Below are positions 48,561-60,990 of a stretch of DNA of 64,000 bases, one piece after another (the stretch's first letter is position 1; each line of letters opens with the position of its first letter). A model generated the notes under the pieces. The model was given only the letters and a program-made list of their open reading frames with translations, was not told the origin of the DNA and did no database searches. The stretch is from Glandiceps talaboti (Eukaryota; Hemichordata; Enteropneusta; Spengelidae): assembly GCF_964340395.1 (NCBI RefSeq), contig NC_135565.1, forward strand, positions 16,042,209 through 16,106,208, in the 5' to 3' direction. The translations under genes and the position numbers were made by a program.

Positions 48561-48644
48561 TTACTAACAAATTTTGATGAGACATGCTAGAGTGGTGTTA
48601 GCATTGAGGTGGTTTGGTGTTAATGTAGGACTGGTGCACTTCCA

Positions 48645-48678
48645 CTTGCACACAGACACACACAAAGACACACACAAA

Positions 48679-48717
<39 letters not shown>

Positions 48718-48725
48718 GTCAGACT

Positions 48726-48797
<72 letters not shown>
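48645..48797. repeat. Compound microsatellite (CA)n then (GTA)n
   Basis: CACACAGACA variants and a (CA)n run are followed, after a ten-base gap, by about 23 GTA/TAG triplets. The long Tyr- or Leu-rich frames on the minus strand are repeat artefacts. Confidence 0.97.
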
Positions 48798-49579
48798 CCA
48801 GCATAGCATTAGAACTGAGCTACCCCAATGCTGAACAGTAGGAAAGCAATTCTTGTAACAGTAGAATAGAAACTTGACTACCAAAGCTAGTACAGGTCAT
48901 AGGACAACGTTTTACCACTATATGTTGTGTTTTGTATCAGACAATGCCCAGCTGATGGCAAATTAAAGTGAACATTCAACAAATACATGTATAGGATGGT
49001 GCCATCCTGATGGTAAGGGAGACAGCTGTGTCTTATTTTATCGTATACAAGTCCTTTGTATAACACTGGTAGCCTATATACATGTAGAGATGTCATGCAC
49101 TAATACAGTAATAGTAATACTCCAGGTAACATGTTATTGTAATATAAATACTATACATAACCTGACCTGTTCCTGTTGGCACACTAACTGATCTGTTTTC
49201 AACCTTTGCAAACTTTGATTCTATTTGCATCACTTTTCATTTCAGTCACAGCTTTGTCATGAAAATGAAAGCATACAAAAATTTGATAGAAAACGATGCT
49301 GCAAATTATGTTAAACGGGGAAAGATCTCTCTCTCCATGTGCTTTTCATAGCAATTCTGTTTGCAAAATTTTCAGCTGTAGGATATATTTTTAGTCGTGA
49401 AAGCTTACCACATGATAGCTTCTAGTATTTCTCACCATGCATCAACAATTGCCGTGGTATTTGTGACATTTCAGTCCCAAGATATGTCAGAGTCAGATGT
49501 GATTGGGAAAAGTTATGGGTTCATGTCAATTATGATATGTCACATGATGTATCAGCATATCTAGTTATCATTATGTATG
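48798..49579. other. Non-coding spacer
   Basis: No repeat or coding signal beyond short frames without support. Confidence 0.35.
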
Positions 49580-49675
49580 GGTGGACAGACAGACAGGTAG
49601 ATAGATAGACAGACAGACGGATGGACAGACATAGTCAGACAGACAGGACAGGATAGGACAGGACAGGACAGGATA
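49580..49675. repeat. (GACA)n / (GGACA)n microsatellite
   Basis: GACAGACAGAC variants grade into GGACAGGACAGG. Confidence 0.88.
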
Positions 49676-50520
49676 GAATTACATACACCTTCCAGGAAGC
49701 AATCACAAACTTTAAACAGCTATGGGTTGGATACACAGGTGATAATTTTGGAATTTTTTTGTGTATGCCTAAGACCTTTTTGATAGAAATTTTCATCATT
49801 GCAGAATTGCTGGGGCGAAAAATGGTATCTCTAGAAATTAATCAGTGGGTAAAGAATGTACTAGTATATCAGTTTGTGAAACATACCATTACCACATACA
49901 ACTCAATCACTCTCATAACATAGTTCTTAATAGTTTGATATCAGATAACAAGCACCACACTGGCACACACCATAACTTACGATATATATTGCAATGTAGT
50001 CACAGTTTACATTTTTGTTCTTGACATTGTCTCAAGGCTGTTTGCTGTTATGTAGAAATGCAGTCATACTGTTTACATTTTTTCTTGACATTGTCTCGAG
50101 GCTGTTGCTGTCTCAATCTGATTAAAATCCGATGTAGTGTACACGTCACGATTTCTTTTTGGCTGTTACATTCACTGTCATTTGTTCTTTTGTGAGTGCT
50201 TGTTACATACATCTGACACAATACCATAGGTTTTCCCAAGCCAGATGAGAGCACTGAGTGAATTCATTCAACCATTATGAAATGCGTAATGTGCCAAAAC
50301 ATGCAGGTAGAGGACTTCTGAGCACTCAGTTCAAAAAGAGCATGAGCACAGAGTGCAGACAACACGTTATCGTTATTGTTTGGTGGTTCTCTTTCTTTAA
50401 TTTCGAATGTTGAATGTTATATTGTAAGAAGGATTCTGGTTGGCTACTCGTAAGTATGAGATTGTGTCAGATGTATGCAAATGGATTGGGAGCCTGTAAA
50501 TGTGATTCGTCCCATAGGTC
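49676..50520. other. Non-coding spacer with a short duplication
   Basis: GTTTACATTTTT(G)TTCTTGACATTGTCTC(A/G)AGGCTGTT is present twice (near 50005 and 50070). ATCCGATGTAGTGTAC near 50127 recurs inverted (GTACACTACATCGGAT) near 50656, so 50127-50672 may be the body of an element with short inverted ends. Confidence 0.4.
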
Positions 50521-50592
50521 ACCCTTGGAAATAAATAAATAAATATTAAATAAATAAATAAATAAACAAATAAATAAATAAATAGATAAATG
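50521..50592. repeat. (AAAT)n microsatellite
   Basis: AAATAAATAAAT with a few substitutions. Confidence 0.95.
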
Positions 50593-51327
50593 TAACAATT
50601 GCTCACAAAAGAACAAACAACAGTAAATGTAACAGCCAAAAAGAAATCTCAACATGTACACTACATCGGATTTTAATAAGATTGTTACTGCCTGTACATT
50701 AAAATTATATAAACAAAGTTATATTATTAAGTATAAATGGAGACATACTGAAATAAGCTAGAGTATTCTCAGAATGCTATGAACTTGCCACTATGTATTA
50801 TTGTGAAAAACTTGACAACAATTACGTGTTAAAGTACTGTGACATAGATCTTATGTCAAATACTCTAGATTCCTTGAAATGAAACTCAATTCAAGGTAAT
50901 TATCAGACCATTAAGGCTTGAGACGTTTTATTTTTAAATAGACCACCATCATGTTGAACTGGAGTTGGCAAGTTCATGCAGCATTCCTTTAATATTTCAA
51001 CTTCAAGTGGTTAGACCTGTATGTTTCCATTTATACTTCAAAATATACAATGTATAACTTTATATGTGCAATGTATGGCTAGTCATTATTTTCTCCCAGA
51101 TTTTTCACAAGGGGCTCCATCTAATTACATATGTGTCAGAAATTACTTGCACCTGTGTGCTCATACTAAGTGGTATTCGCACTGCAGTGCAATACCGAAA
51201 ACATTACTACATACCTGCATGCAAATGATACACGTGAGTATGTGACCGTTCATTCTACATAACAGCGTGCGATTGCATATTTTCATTTTTGTGGAAATTT
51301 GTTGTTTCGGAGAAACATGTGTACATG
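50593..51327. other. Non-coding spacer
   Basis: AT-rich. The near-palindrome GTATTCGCACTGCAGTGCAATAC at about 51173-51195 (given here as GTATTCGCACTG plus CAGTGCAATAC) is the main structure, just upstream of the FB-2 MITE. Confidence 0.35.
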
Positions 51328-51530
51328 TAATAACAAAAGAACCCAATGCCTTGTGAGTTCCAGTGTGGGTACTCAGGGGTATTTGCATTCATGCTTGCAG
51401 TGGTTTCTGCTGCACTTTCACTCACTAAGCTCGTGTGAACGTACTGTCACAAAGTACAATGCAAGCACTCATGCAAATACTCCGAGTATGCCACACTTTC
51501 ACTCACACGTCATGGGGTTCTGTCATACTA
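51328..51530. mobile_element. Palindromic MITE, family FB-2, copy 2
   Basis: Left arm landmarks AGAACCCAATGC, GTGAGTTCCAGTGTGG, GTACTCAGGGGTATTTGCAT and TGCTTGCAGTG recur inverted in the right arm as AGAACCCCATGAC, GTGAGTGAAAGTGTGG, ATACTCGGAGTATTTGCAT and TGCTTGCATTG. The arms are about 70-75% alike by eye. It corresponds to 4490-4710 in the opposite orientation. Confidence 0.75.
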
Positions 51531-52539
51531 TATGCTAACAGATATGTAACACTTTTTGCAGGTGCCAGTTTGAGACCAAGAGGCAAGCATACATACATGT
51601 ATTCAAAGCTGACAAGTTTAACAAGTCCAGCATTCCTATAATACCTACTCTATGGGTTTATATCTGAATAAAAAAGAACATGTGTACAATTCAGAGCTGT
51701 CCTCCAAACAGTTGAGTTCATTCTGAATAATTCAAGATCTCAGTACTAAGAGCATCTACAATGTCAAGCACTGGATATAATATATGTAGGTAGAGAAAGC
51801 ACAAGACAAATAGACATAAATTTCAATTGGAATTAATACCGCGTAAGAAGCTGATAATAATAGTGAACTCAGGGGAAGGGAGATTCCATCTGTCGGAATC
51901 TGATAAAAAAAATACTAAAACTGAGGTTCAGAACATGAACTTGTAAATGAGGCAAGCATATGGCAGTGTAATGCAAACTCCAAGTCAATGATACGTATCA
52001 GGTGTAGGTTAGGGGTCTAGTCCTATTCCTCTCCCTAACCTAATGCTAGCCCTGACTCCCTAGCTTGGATGTCAATAGTATGAAATTCTTGTAGTCGGTC
52101 CACCTTTTGAAATTGTTCAATTTGTTTCCCTTTGAACGCTCAAGCTTTGTAATACCATTCATTCATTCATTAAAACTTTAAATTCAGGAATAAATTGTAT
52201 TATGAGTGAGATATAAATAATCATATAATTCATATAATATAGATTTCTGAAGTGAGAGAATTTTATATTCAATGTTAAGATACACCTGAATACATTAATA
52301 GAATGCATATACATAATATCATTTCTACATGTACAGTCCCAGTAATGGATTGCAATAGCCCATTGTTGGCCTCAGAACTACTACAATATTTATATGAAAT
52401 AAGAAAAATACATTAAATTTCCTATTATGTGGCAGACTCCATACGTTGAATAGAAGAGCTTTTAAGAATACTTAATGTGTTGTGGGAGTGTTTGAGATCT
52501 CGGTTAGAATGGTCAATGATTTACCGTCATTCATCGCTT
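51531..52539. other. Non-coding spacer
   Basis: An (ATTC)n followed by AAAACTTTAAATTCAGGAAT near 52157-52192 resembles a retroposon tail. No gene recognised. Confidence 0.35.
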
Positions 52540-53759
52540 CCGTTCTTATAAAATGTAATTTTGAAGAATCTCACACATTACAAAGTTGTCATCATTGAGG
52601 CGGTGGATAGAACAAAGAATTCCACATATTGTAACGCTAAGGTTATTGACTTGATAGCACAAAGGAATTTTTAGTAATGATAAAATGTATGCTATTACTT
52701 TGACAAAATGACAAATATAGTATGCACTACCTCTGACATGAATAACTATAAACAAAACAAAGAGTTGTATACATCATCACCTTCATACAATAAACAATTT
52801 TATAAAACATAAAGTTATCACTATTACCTTGATAAAACAAAGATTGTGATAGATGACACAGTTGTTGCATTTCAATTGACTTTCTTCTAATTGTTGGAAC
52901 AACAAAGTTAATATATTATAAATGACAAAAGGGACTATGTAAAACAAAGTTTTCTACAGTTCAAATTTATGAACTGCCTTGAAGAATTCTTTACAAGATA
53001 AAAGTTGGCCATTTGAGTTGATGGAGCTGAGAATGTTTAATGCATCGTAAAATATATGGCATTACCTTGACACAACAAAGTATGCTTATCAAATGATCTA
53101 ATACAAAGTTGCTGCCTTGCTTTGGAGCTAAGAATTTTAGTTCTCTCAAAGTTTATGACTTTGCCTTGATAAAACAAAGAATTGTACAACCCATAACACA
53201 AAGTAAAGTGTTTTCTGTATATACCACAGTCAGTCATCATATCCATATCAAGTGTACAAGTATACTCTTTCATTTGCTAATTGACCGCATTACAAAGGCC
53301 ACATGCTAGGCCTGTAAATAAACCAATTGAAACAGTATACTTTTACACTTGATATGAATGCTATAAATGAGTGTAGCACATAGAGAAAGTGCTTTACTTC
53401 AGTGTTACTCTTTGTATTAATACATTGTATGACATTTCTTAGTATTAAGCATTTAATGAACTAATACAAAGTTATTTGCCTTGCTTTCATGGAACTAAGA
53501 ATTTTACTTGTTTTAAAGTTTATGACATTACCTTGGTAAAAACAAAGAATTCTAAACATTAAAAGTTTTCAATATTGTTTTGATGACCTTAAGAATTTTA
53601 TGCGTATCAAAGTTATGACATTACTTAATAAAACAAACAATTTTATATGTTAATGTAAAGTTGTCAATATTGATTTGATGGTGCTAAGAATGTAATTTAC
53701 TTTGAAGTTTATGCCCTTACCTTGCAACCTATCTTACATGATATAGAGGTAACTACAAA
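52540..53759. repeat. Diverged tandem repeat with ACAAAGTT units of about 100 bases
   Basis: The series ACCTTGATAAAACAAAGAATT, a TAATACAAAGTTGTC block, TTGATGGAGCTAAGAATTTTA and CAAAGTTTATGACATTACC returns about every 90-110 bases. It is clearest at 53090-53250 and 53460-53730. At least eight units are inferred. Confidence 0.7.
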
Positions 53760-54715
53760 ACACACTTTACTACCAGCAGTGTGCCCTCTAAGTTGATTTG
53801 ACATGCCACAGACTCAAAATAATTTCAAGTGATGCTCCAAAATTGTCTATTACCCTCATATCCCTCACTATGCATGTATGGTCACTCACAAGAAAATGCA
53901 TTACTTTGAAAGTTTGACTGAAAACACATTTTTTGGTGTTCAATAGGACACAGTGCCGGGTTTCCAATGGCAAACATGGCACACTGAATTCATTCAGCAT
54001 TTGCTATACCCCCTATCTCTATGTGGCAACTCAAAAGACAGCAATTGCTAAATGAAATACTTCGACTAAAAACATTTATTATTGGAGGGAAAACAGATTC
54101 TAGATGGCAAACATGGCACACTACATCCCAGCAGAATTGCTAGGCCCCTATCTCTATTAGGGGGTTCTCACTTTAGTCAGTTGAGTCAACTCTAGTCTTA
54201 CCTAACATAAAAGAAACAAATATGAACAGTAACTTAATGTAGACTCTGAGTCAGGTTAAGTTTAGGTCAGGTACAATGGGGGGTTTAGAGTCGACTTTTC
54301 CTTTGTGTCAGACACAAAATTCCATTTTGATTACGTAAGTGTATGTAGTTTCCTAGATAAGGAGGGTTCCAGGGTTGCTGCTAAATGATTGGAACAAATG
54401 AAGGCCATGCTAACAATGGGTGACTTTGGTATGTGATCTGTGTCAGGTACAACAATTCAGTGTGAGTGGAGTCTCAAATCCAGCTTATTAGTTTTACTAC
54501 TTTATGTCACCTCAGAGTAAAACTCACACTTGTAGTCCGAACATAGTATATGTGGTCATGCAGAAGAAAACTAATTGCTAAATGAAGTACTTTGACTATA
54601 AAAAAAAAAAAAAAAATGGTTTTTCATCTTTTATTAGAGGACAAACAATTTCCAGATGGCAAACATTGCAAAGTGAATCAATTCAGAATTTATTATGCCT
54701 CTAGCTCTAATCCTT
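53760..54715. repeat. Dispersed/tandem repeat family with TATGTGGTGAC, main block
   Basis: Units of about 170-200 bases contain CCAAAATTGT, CCCTATCTCT, TATGTGG-ACTCACAAGAAAA, AAATGAAGTACTTTGACTAAAAAC and AGATGGCAAACATGGCACAC. Several units occur here, others at 43891 and 58340. The array is split by the foldback element at 54716 and resumes to about 55330. Confidence 0.7.
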
Positions 54716-55161
54716 CCTACAGTAGAAATATTGATAGGTCGCCGAAAGACTGTGTATATCATATACATTTTATGTTCCCCAAGAACAATTTAGATAGATA
54801 AGAAACAGGCTTCCGACTGCCCACTCATTACAAATATATAAACAATACCATCCACCCCAACTGATACACAGACACACACACAACGTCCTTGGAACAAACA
54901 AGCTATTTAATGCCATCACATTGCATGCTCAAATTTTGACATATACAAATTGAAACTAGTAAGAATTTGAGTCTGCTTGCATGGTTCCGAGTGGTGACGT
55001 GTGTACACATACAGTGCTCGCTTGTAGCCAGGAGTGTGGTATTGTTTGTATTTATAATGAGTGGTCTGTGGAAGCCTGTTACCTCTCTAGATTGTTCGTG
55101 GGGAACATAAAATGTGTATGTTACAGATAGTCTTTCGGTGACCCTTCGATATTTCTGTTGT
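54716..55161. mobile_element. Foldback element with about 82-base inverted arms
   Basis: Left arm (54716-54799): CTACAGTAGAAATATTGA, GTCGCCGAAAGACT and ATACATTTTATGTTCCCC. The right arm (55078-55161), reverse-complemented, has ACAACAGAAATATCGA, GTCACCGAAAGACT and ACACATTTTATGTTCCCC. The arms are about 80% alike and enclose about 280 bases without a gene. It is inserted within the repeat block on either side (TGTGGTCATKCAGAAGAAAA occurs on both flanks). Confidence 0.8.
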
Positions 55162-55330
55162 ATGTGGTCATTCAGAAGAAAACTAATTATTAAATAGTTT
55201 GGCTAAAGATATTTGATATACTCCAGATGGCAAAGAATTCATCAAACATTAAGAGGTACATGTATGCTGTACCTTCATCCCTTAATATGGGGCACAGACA
55301 AACAAGAATTTTTTTTTTATTATTTTGACT
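55162..55330. repeat. Continuation of the TATGTGGTGAC repeat block
   Basis: Contains TCATTCAGAAGAAAACTAAT, CCAGATGGCAAAG and CTTCATCCCTTAATATGGGG, matching units to the left of the foldback element. Confidence 0.6.
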
Positions 55331-56559
55331 AAAAACATAATGTTCCATCATTTATTAGAAAGCACACAGCTTTCCGATAACAGACATGACGAACAATCTA
55401 TTCTAAATATCAAAATAATCAATTCTGTACACAAAAAGTCAATTTATGTACTCAACATACTATTTTATGAAAACAAAATATACACAATTATTATGCCAAT
55501 TTATGCATTTACACAGTATTAGATGTTTCCGTTCCACAGATGATATAATTTTACACATTTTTGAAGTATTTTTATTATAACTTTTAACAATTATAAACAA
55601 ATGTAGTAACCTCATTCATATAAGCATAGAACAAAGTGATTTTTATGCACCAAATGGTTGACTTTCATGACCTCAATATGACACAGGTGAAAGGTATCAG
55701 GTGCCATCTTTGAATAAATTTAAATCAAATAGTAATTTAAACATACCGTCCAAATGTTGTATTCCTAATTGTTCAAATACCTCTTCCCAAATTACAGATA
55801 TAAATTTTGGGGTCCTGTCCAACTCGAGCTGAGTTATTGAAGTGATTTTAAATATTTGTTCTTATTTAATATTTTTTATGTGTATGTTTGGAACCCTGGT
55901 AGTGAAATACCTGATAGATTTTACCTACTAACCAACCTTTGAAGGTTCGCATCAGTCTCCGATTTGACTTAAAGGCCAAGCTTTCAATCCCAGGTTCTCA
56001 CATTATTGTTACATGTATCTTATCAGTGGAGCCATGAGGATTACATAGGATTATTATTTTGTTCTGGGTCAACTTTTTCTATATCTTTGTGGGTCAACTG
56101 TTTTTCACACCTAACCCTTTTTCAAAATGGACCTTTAATATTTGCACAAGAAAAATTTGTCTGGAAGAGCTTTAAGAAAAGTTTGTCTTCAGCTGAAGAA
56201 TGATTCCATCTAATCCTTATATTTCTGCTGATAAGATAGCATTAATATGAGAACATGGAACTAAAACATTGGGCTTTAACAAAATACTGACTTGCCAAAG
56301 TATGACCAGTTCATACCCTGGATTATACTTGTTTTTTATTTTAACTTAACATGTACAAACATGGAACTATTCCTAAGACAAAATTCACATCAATTATCAG
56401 ATGGATATATAACTTAACTACATCGTTAGATGATAACACGTTTGTACAAGTCCTATAATAATAAAAACATTTCAAACGGGTCATACTTTTATATAAACCA
56501 CAAAAAAACACAAACAAAGCACAAAGCGTACACAAAAATGGCAAAAAATTGAGAAACAT
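55331..56559. other. Non-coding spacer
   Basis: AT-rich, without supported exons or repeats. Confidence 0.35.
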
Positions 56560-57290
56560 ACAGGTACTATAACTTAACAAATGTTTGATATCGAATACAG
56601 CTGAGAAAAACAAATAGGGGTAATTTCAAATACTGCTAGCAATACCAAGTTGTGGGCGATATCGATTACACATGTACAGCTAGCAAACACACGATATGAT
56701 TGATATTGAATAGAACTGGTCAAGAACAAATAGGGGTAATTTCAAATAAAGCTAACAATACCAAGTTGTGGCCGATATCCACGACACATGTACAGCCAGC
56801 AAACACAGGATACAGTTGATATTGAATACAGCTAATCAATTACAGATAGGGGTAATTTCAAATACCAAATTGTGGCTGATATCAAACACACATGAGCAAA
56901 AGCTTGCTGATATATAATACAGCTAGTAAAACAAAGTAATGTCTGACATCAAATATTGCTAGCAATAACAGAGTTTAAATGACTTCAAATATAGCTGTCA
57001 AATATAAGCTATGATATTGAATAATCAAAAACAAGTTTGGCTATATCAAATATTCTGAGTGAACAAAAAAATAATGATTGATATAAAACACACAATCATG
57101 TAAAACTAGCAATAATAAGTTATGAATGATGTGAAAATATAACTGAAATAAATTGTGTATGACACACAGCAGAACTAGCAATAACAAGCTATATGAATGA
57201 TGTAAAAATATATTGCACTAAACTGTGTCTGATACAGGGTAGAGATAGCAAAAAACAAATGATGGCTGATATCAAAACAGAGCTCACAAA
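56560..57290. repeat. Minisatellite of about 118 bases, decaying to the right
   Basis: Three good units over 56600-56890 carry ATAGGGGTAATTTCAAATA, GCTAGCAATACCAAGTTGTG, GATATC and ACACATGTACAGC. From 56890 to 57290 only fragments (CTAGCAATAACAAG, TGATATCAAA) persist, about five old units. Confidence 0.85.
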
Positions 57291-57292
57291 AC

Positions 57293-57442
57293 AACCCTGA
57301 ATGGGTTCAAACCACGACCTCAGTGGTAAGAGGCAAGTGCAAGTGGTTTAACCACTTGGCCACTGATAACCCTGAATGGGTTTGAACCCCGACCACAGTG
57401 GTAAGAGGCAAGTGGTTTAACCACTCGGACACCGACAACCCA
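57293..57442 (-). mobile_element. Two tandem tRNA-like SINE heads (family A)
   Basis: Minus-strand heads at about 57442-57371 and 57372-57293 each have an A box (GTGTCCGAGTGG and TGGCCAAGTGG) and a B box (GGTTCAAACCC / GGTTTGAACC type). The second has a short CACTTG duplication. The usual SINE body is absent, so this is a head dimer or two truncated copies. Confidence 0.75.
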
Positions 57443-57786
57443 CAAACAGGTTATTATGACTTGCTACATTTAAAGACAACTTAACCACCTAGATCCATTA
57501 AAGATCTATAATTATCAATTGATTGTACAGCCTACTTTTTGAAAACAGTCCACCTGCTACATCAAATTAACTACGTCATGGCTTCACTAAACCTACATTA
57601 TTGCCAAGTATTCACATTACATACTTGGCAACATACATGTACATAAACAAAAAGTGTGTTCAACTTTTCACTTCTAGACATTCTTTCAAAACCTGTACAC
57701 CAGAAAGACAGACAAATCTGCATTTATTTCACACAAAAATTAAAATTTTAAATATTATAAATTATCAATACTAATAGATATTATTT
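57443..57786. other. Non-coding spacer
   Basis: TTGCCAAGTATTCACATTACATACTTGGCAA (57602-57632) forms a small hairpin with 10-base arms TTGCCAAGTA / TACTTGGCAA. Nothing else recognised. Confidence 0.4.
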
Positions 57787-57921
57787 CCCAATATTTTTCT
57801 TTCTTCAGCCAAGGAAAATATGAGTGACCTAAGGGGCCTTGTCATTATGAGTGACTAGACTTGTAGTGACAAAAACCTTAGGCCATGAGTATTTTCCGCT
57901 TGAGTGAAGGAAAATATTGGG
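57787..57921. mobile_element. Palindromic MITE, family FB-1, copy 3
   Basis: Begins CCCAATATTTTTCTTTCTTC and ends with the inverted GAAGGAAAATATTGGG. Inner arms have AGCCAAGGAAAATATGAGTG and CCTAAGG around a TTGTCA / TAGTGACAA hairpin. Confidence 0.88.
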
Positions 57922-58339
57922 AGTAATATAATTATACCTCAAGTATAATTTATGAAAAATTGGCAAAAATAATGGTGATCGTAACATTTTCACTCATGTT
58001 TCGAACATTGCAGAACCTGGGACATATACACCAGTTCTCATGAAGTAGAACCAAAATAAATAATCCATAGTTTCTATTCAAAGATAATAACTGGGCTTGT
58101 GTATAGTATAATAGTAATAGAACAGATTTATGGAGCTCCTTCGGCAGGCAATGTCATGATTAAACTTTAAAGATAGCACTGCCCAATTATTACCCCTGGC
58201 ATGGACCTATAGAGACACAATAACCTTATAAGTTATATAACATTTTCAACTCCCCAGGGAGCATACAATCACCACAGTACACAATGACATCTTATAGCCT
58301 ATTTTTACATTGTAATTGTTGCTGTCAGTAAACCAAGGG
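57922..58339. other. Non-coding spacer
   Basis: No recognised structure. Confidence 0.35.
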
Positions 58340-58610
58340 CCTGTAGCAGTGTGCCGTCTAAGCCAATTTGATGCACTACTGACGCACACAATTTCTAGTG
58401 ACCTACCAAAATTTGGTGTTCCCCTATCTCTTACTATGTGGTGACAAGTCTGCCCTGTAAGCCTATTTGACACACACAATTACTACTACTAGTACTAGTG
58501 ACGCACCAAAATTTGGTGGTCTCCTTATCATTTACTATGAGGTGACTCACAAGAAATGCCAGCATTTATCATTTTGACTCGCAACAACAAAATTTGGCTA
58601 TCATTTTTAG
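58340..58610. repeat. TATGTGGTGAC repeat family, two tandem units
   Basis: CTAGTGACCTACCAAAATTTGGTG, CCCTATCTCTTACTATGTGGTGAC and a second unit with GTGACGCACCAAAATTTGGTGG and TATGAGGTGACTCACAAGAAA. CCAAAATTTGG within the unit is palindromic. Confidence 0.7.
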
Positions 58611-60929
58611 AAACCACAACTTAGCACAGTGTAGAAAGATTTTGCACACACACAAAATCCGATTTCAGTCGTACAACATGCACGTTTGACATTTAGTTAC
58701 CAGACACAGAGGTCATTTAAACTCTATAATACCAACAACCACAAAGTGAAATAAGGCTAAAATACAGTACAACTAATAACTGACTTCCTGCTGAGTAATG
58801 TCCTCAACAATAATTATAACAAATTACGTATCTGTAGAGATTGTTATCATCTGACTTGTTCTGTGGTACTTAAAACATAATCCCTACTGGACTATATAGT
58901 TTGTGACAGTGACGTCGCCAATAATTGAGGAAGAGATTACAATGGCTATTTTTATATCTACATTTCTCATAGAAACAATCCATTGGCTCAATTTTCTCCA
59001 ATCTCTCTTGAACCACATTTAACGCCTTGAGCAAGGGGATTGACTAGACTGGGATTGTACTACGTAATAAGGTCCCTGTCAGGACCAAGACTACTCATAA
59101 CAGACCCAATCTTTCATAGATCTAACAAAAAAATAAAATAATTGGCGCCCTCTTTAGCCAGATCAGGAAAAATCACTTCATCAATGATAGCAGGATGGCA
59201 ACACGCCAAGACAGCCTATCTGTGTGAAAAACATTGACTATCACTGACATTCAGGAGTTTCATAATATCGGTTCATTATTTCCACCTGACTTTAATAATT
59301 GTCATTTCTAAGACAATTAAAAGTATACAACATAAAGTAAAAGTATCACCAACATGTACACATACACTTCCTTATAGAACTGACTGGTCAACCCATAATA
59401 GTTGACTTACATGATATTTTATGACCTTGGTCTAGTAACAGTCTTATTTGTGAATAGATTTAAATAGTATTGTCAGTATACTGTCCAACTGCTGTGTTCC
59501 AATTACTACAATACTTCTTATAAGACAAAGATACAATGTATACATGGGCGTATATTTATTGGCGTCCAAAGCAAGCTAAGATATTGAAGCATTTTGAATT
59601 CTTATTCAGATTGAATAGATTTTGGCATGTGCCTCCAGGTGAAGGTTAGACTGAGGTCACGACAGTGATGAATTGTTATGAGGATTTACACCGAGAAACC
59701 AAAAAAAAAAAAAATAGAGAGACCTTTATCATGAAAGGAATTAAGGTGGTGGTAGTGTGAGAACATAGATTATAATCTTACAAGACAATTTTCTATCTTT
59801 CCATTGTAAATCTTACTTCATTCTATCTACTGCACTAATCAATCACGTTCTAAGCTGTCACCTTATAATTGAACCAGTTGATATAACGAGGTTGACCCTG
59901 ATGTCGTCTTGTAGTAGTTTGATGACCTCAAAATGTCCTATTCATACTTACAGGTTGAAGGCATTGTAATCTATCAATGAAATGAGGGCATTAAGGGCCT
60001 ATTCCAGTGTAGAATCAAAATGTAGGTGTGAAAAAAAACAAAAACAGTTCTCTTGAAGAGCTATAAGCTATGTTCACATTTAACAAATCTGGCCGTGGCC
60101 AAGTCCCAGTAAACAAAATAATCGCAGATTAATTCTTGGTCCATGTCCACATTGACTCTAGACTAGCCAAAAACAGACCATTAACACTACTGGCTGATTC
60201 AAGGGCAAATCATACACATCATCATAAAGTGGGAACTGTTTTTTTCACCCATACAACTTGTCACATTGTAGTCCACAATCAGTTGAATTCATTTTGAACG
60301 ATTCTATGGTTTCACTTAATCTAGGATTGAAATCCTCACCCTTTGAAAATCAACACTCACAGATTTCTGTAATGTATTCAGACAATGGAAGCTGACCTTA
60401 AAAAGTCCAATTGAAACCCATAGGTCATTTTTTTTTTTTGTGCTGGCAAAATAAATTTATATGTACGTGTACTTTAAATCTTTCTACTGTTACAGTAGTT
60501 GTCTGTTTTTCAGCACTCAATCTATTTTAGCTGAGTATGCAGAAAACATATTTCATTGGAAATTAGTCAGGCTGACATACTAAAATACAAGTTGTCATAT
60601 TTCTATATTCAGCTAGTGTGAAAGGTGTCACTGACAGTTGCAACAGCAGTTACAGGCCAACCAGATAAGTTATTAAAAGTAGTGACTGCTTTTCCCTTGC
60701 ACTGTCTGCCAATTTGAAAGTGTACCTAATACACATTCTGCCTAATTTTTCATGTGATAATATGTTTACAGTACACTGTAGGGCTTCTACAACAAATTAG
60801 TACAATGTGGCTAAAAATCATCTGATCAAGTTTAATATGTTTTTGTTTTAATGCCCTGATTTTTGTCGATGTTGTTGGGGAGGGGGAAATGTTGTTTGTT
60901 GCTAGGGGGTATGTCATTTATTGTTGGAA
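58611..60929. other. Long non-coding stretch, nothing recognised
   Basis: AT-rich with short A-runs (59700, 60030) and T-runs (60429). I find no frame with splice support, no repeat array and no RNA gene. Confidence 0.4.
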
Positions 60930-60990
60930 AGGATGCTGTTGTGGCTGTTGTTGTTGTTGTTGCTGTTGTTGTTGTGGGGGGGGGGGGGAT
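60930..60990. repeat. (GTT)n microsatellite ending in a G-run
   Basis: GTTGTTGTTGTTGTTGCTG is followed by GTTGTTGTTGTG and 12 or so consecutive G. Confidence 0.9.

Noticed and set aside
48564-48884. Poly-Tyr / poly-Leu frame
   Set aside because: It is the (GTA)n plus (CA)n microsatellite read through.
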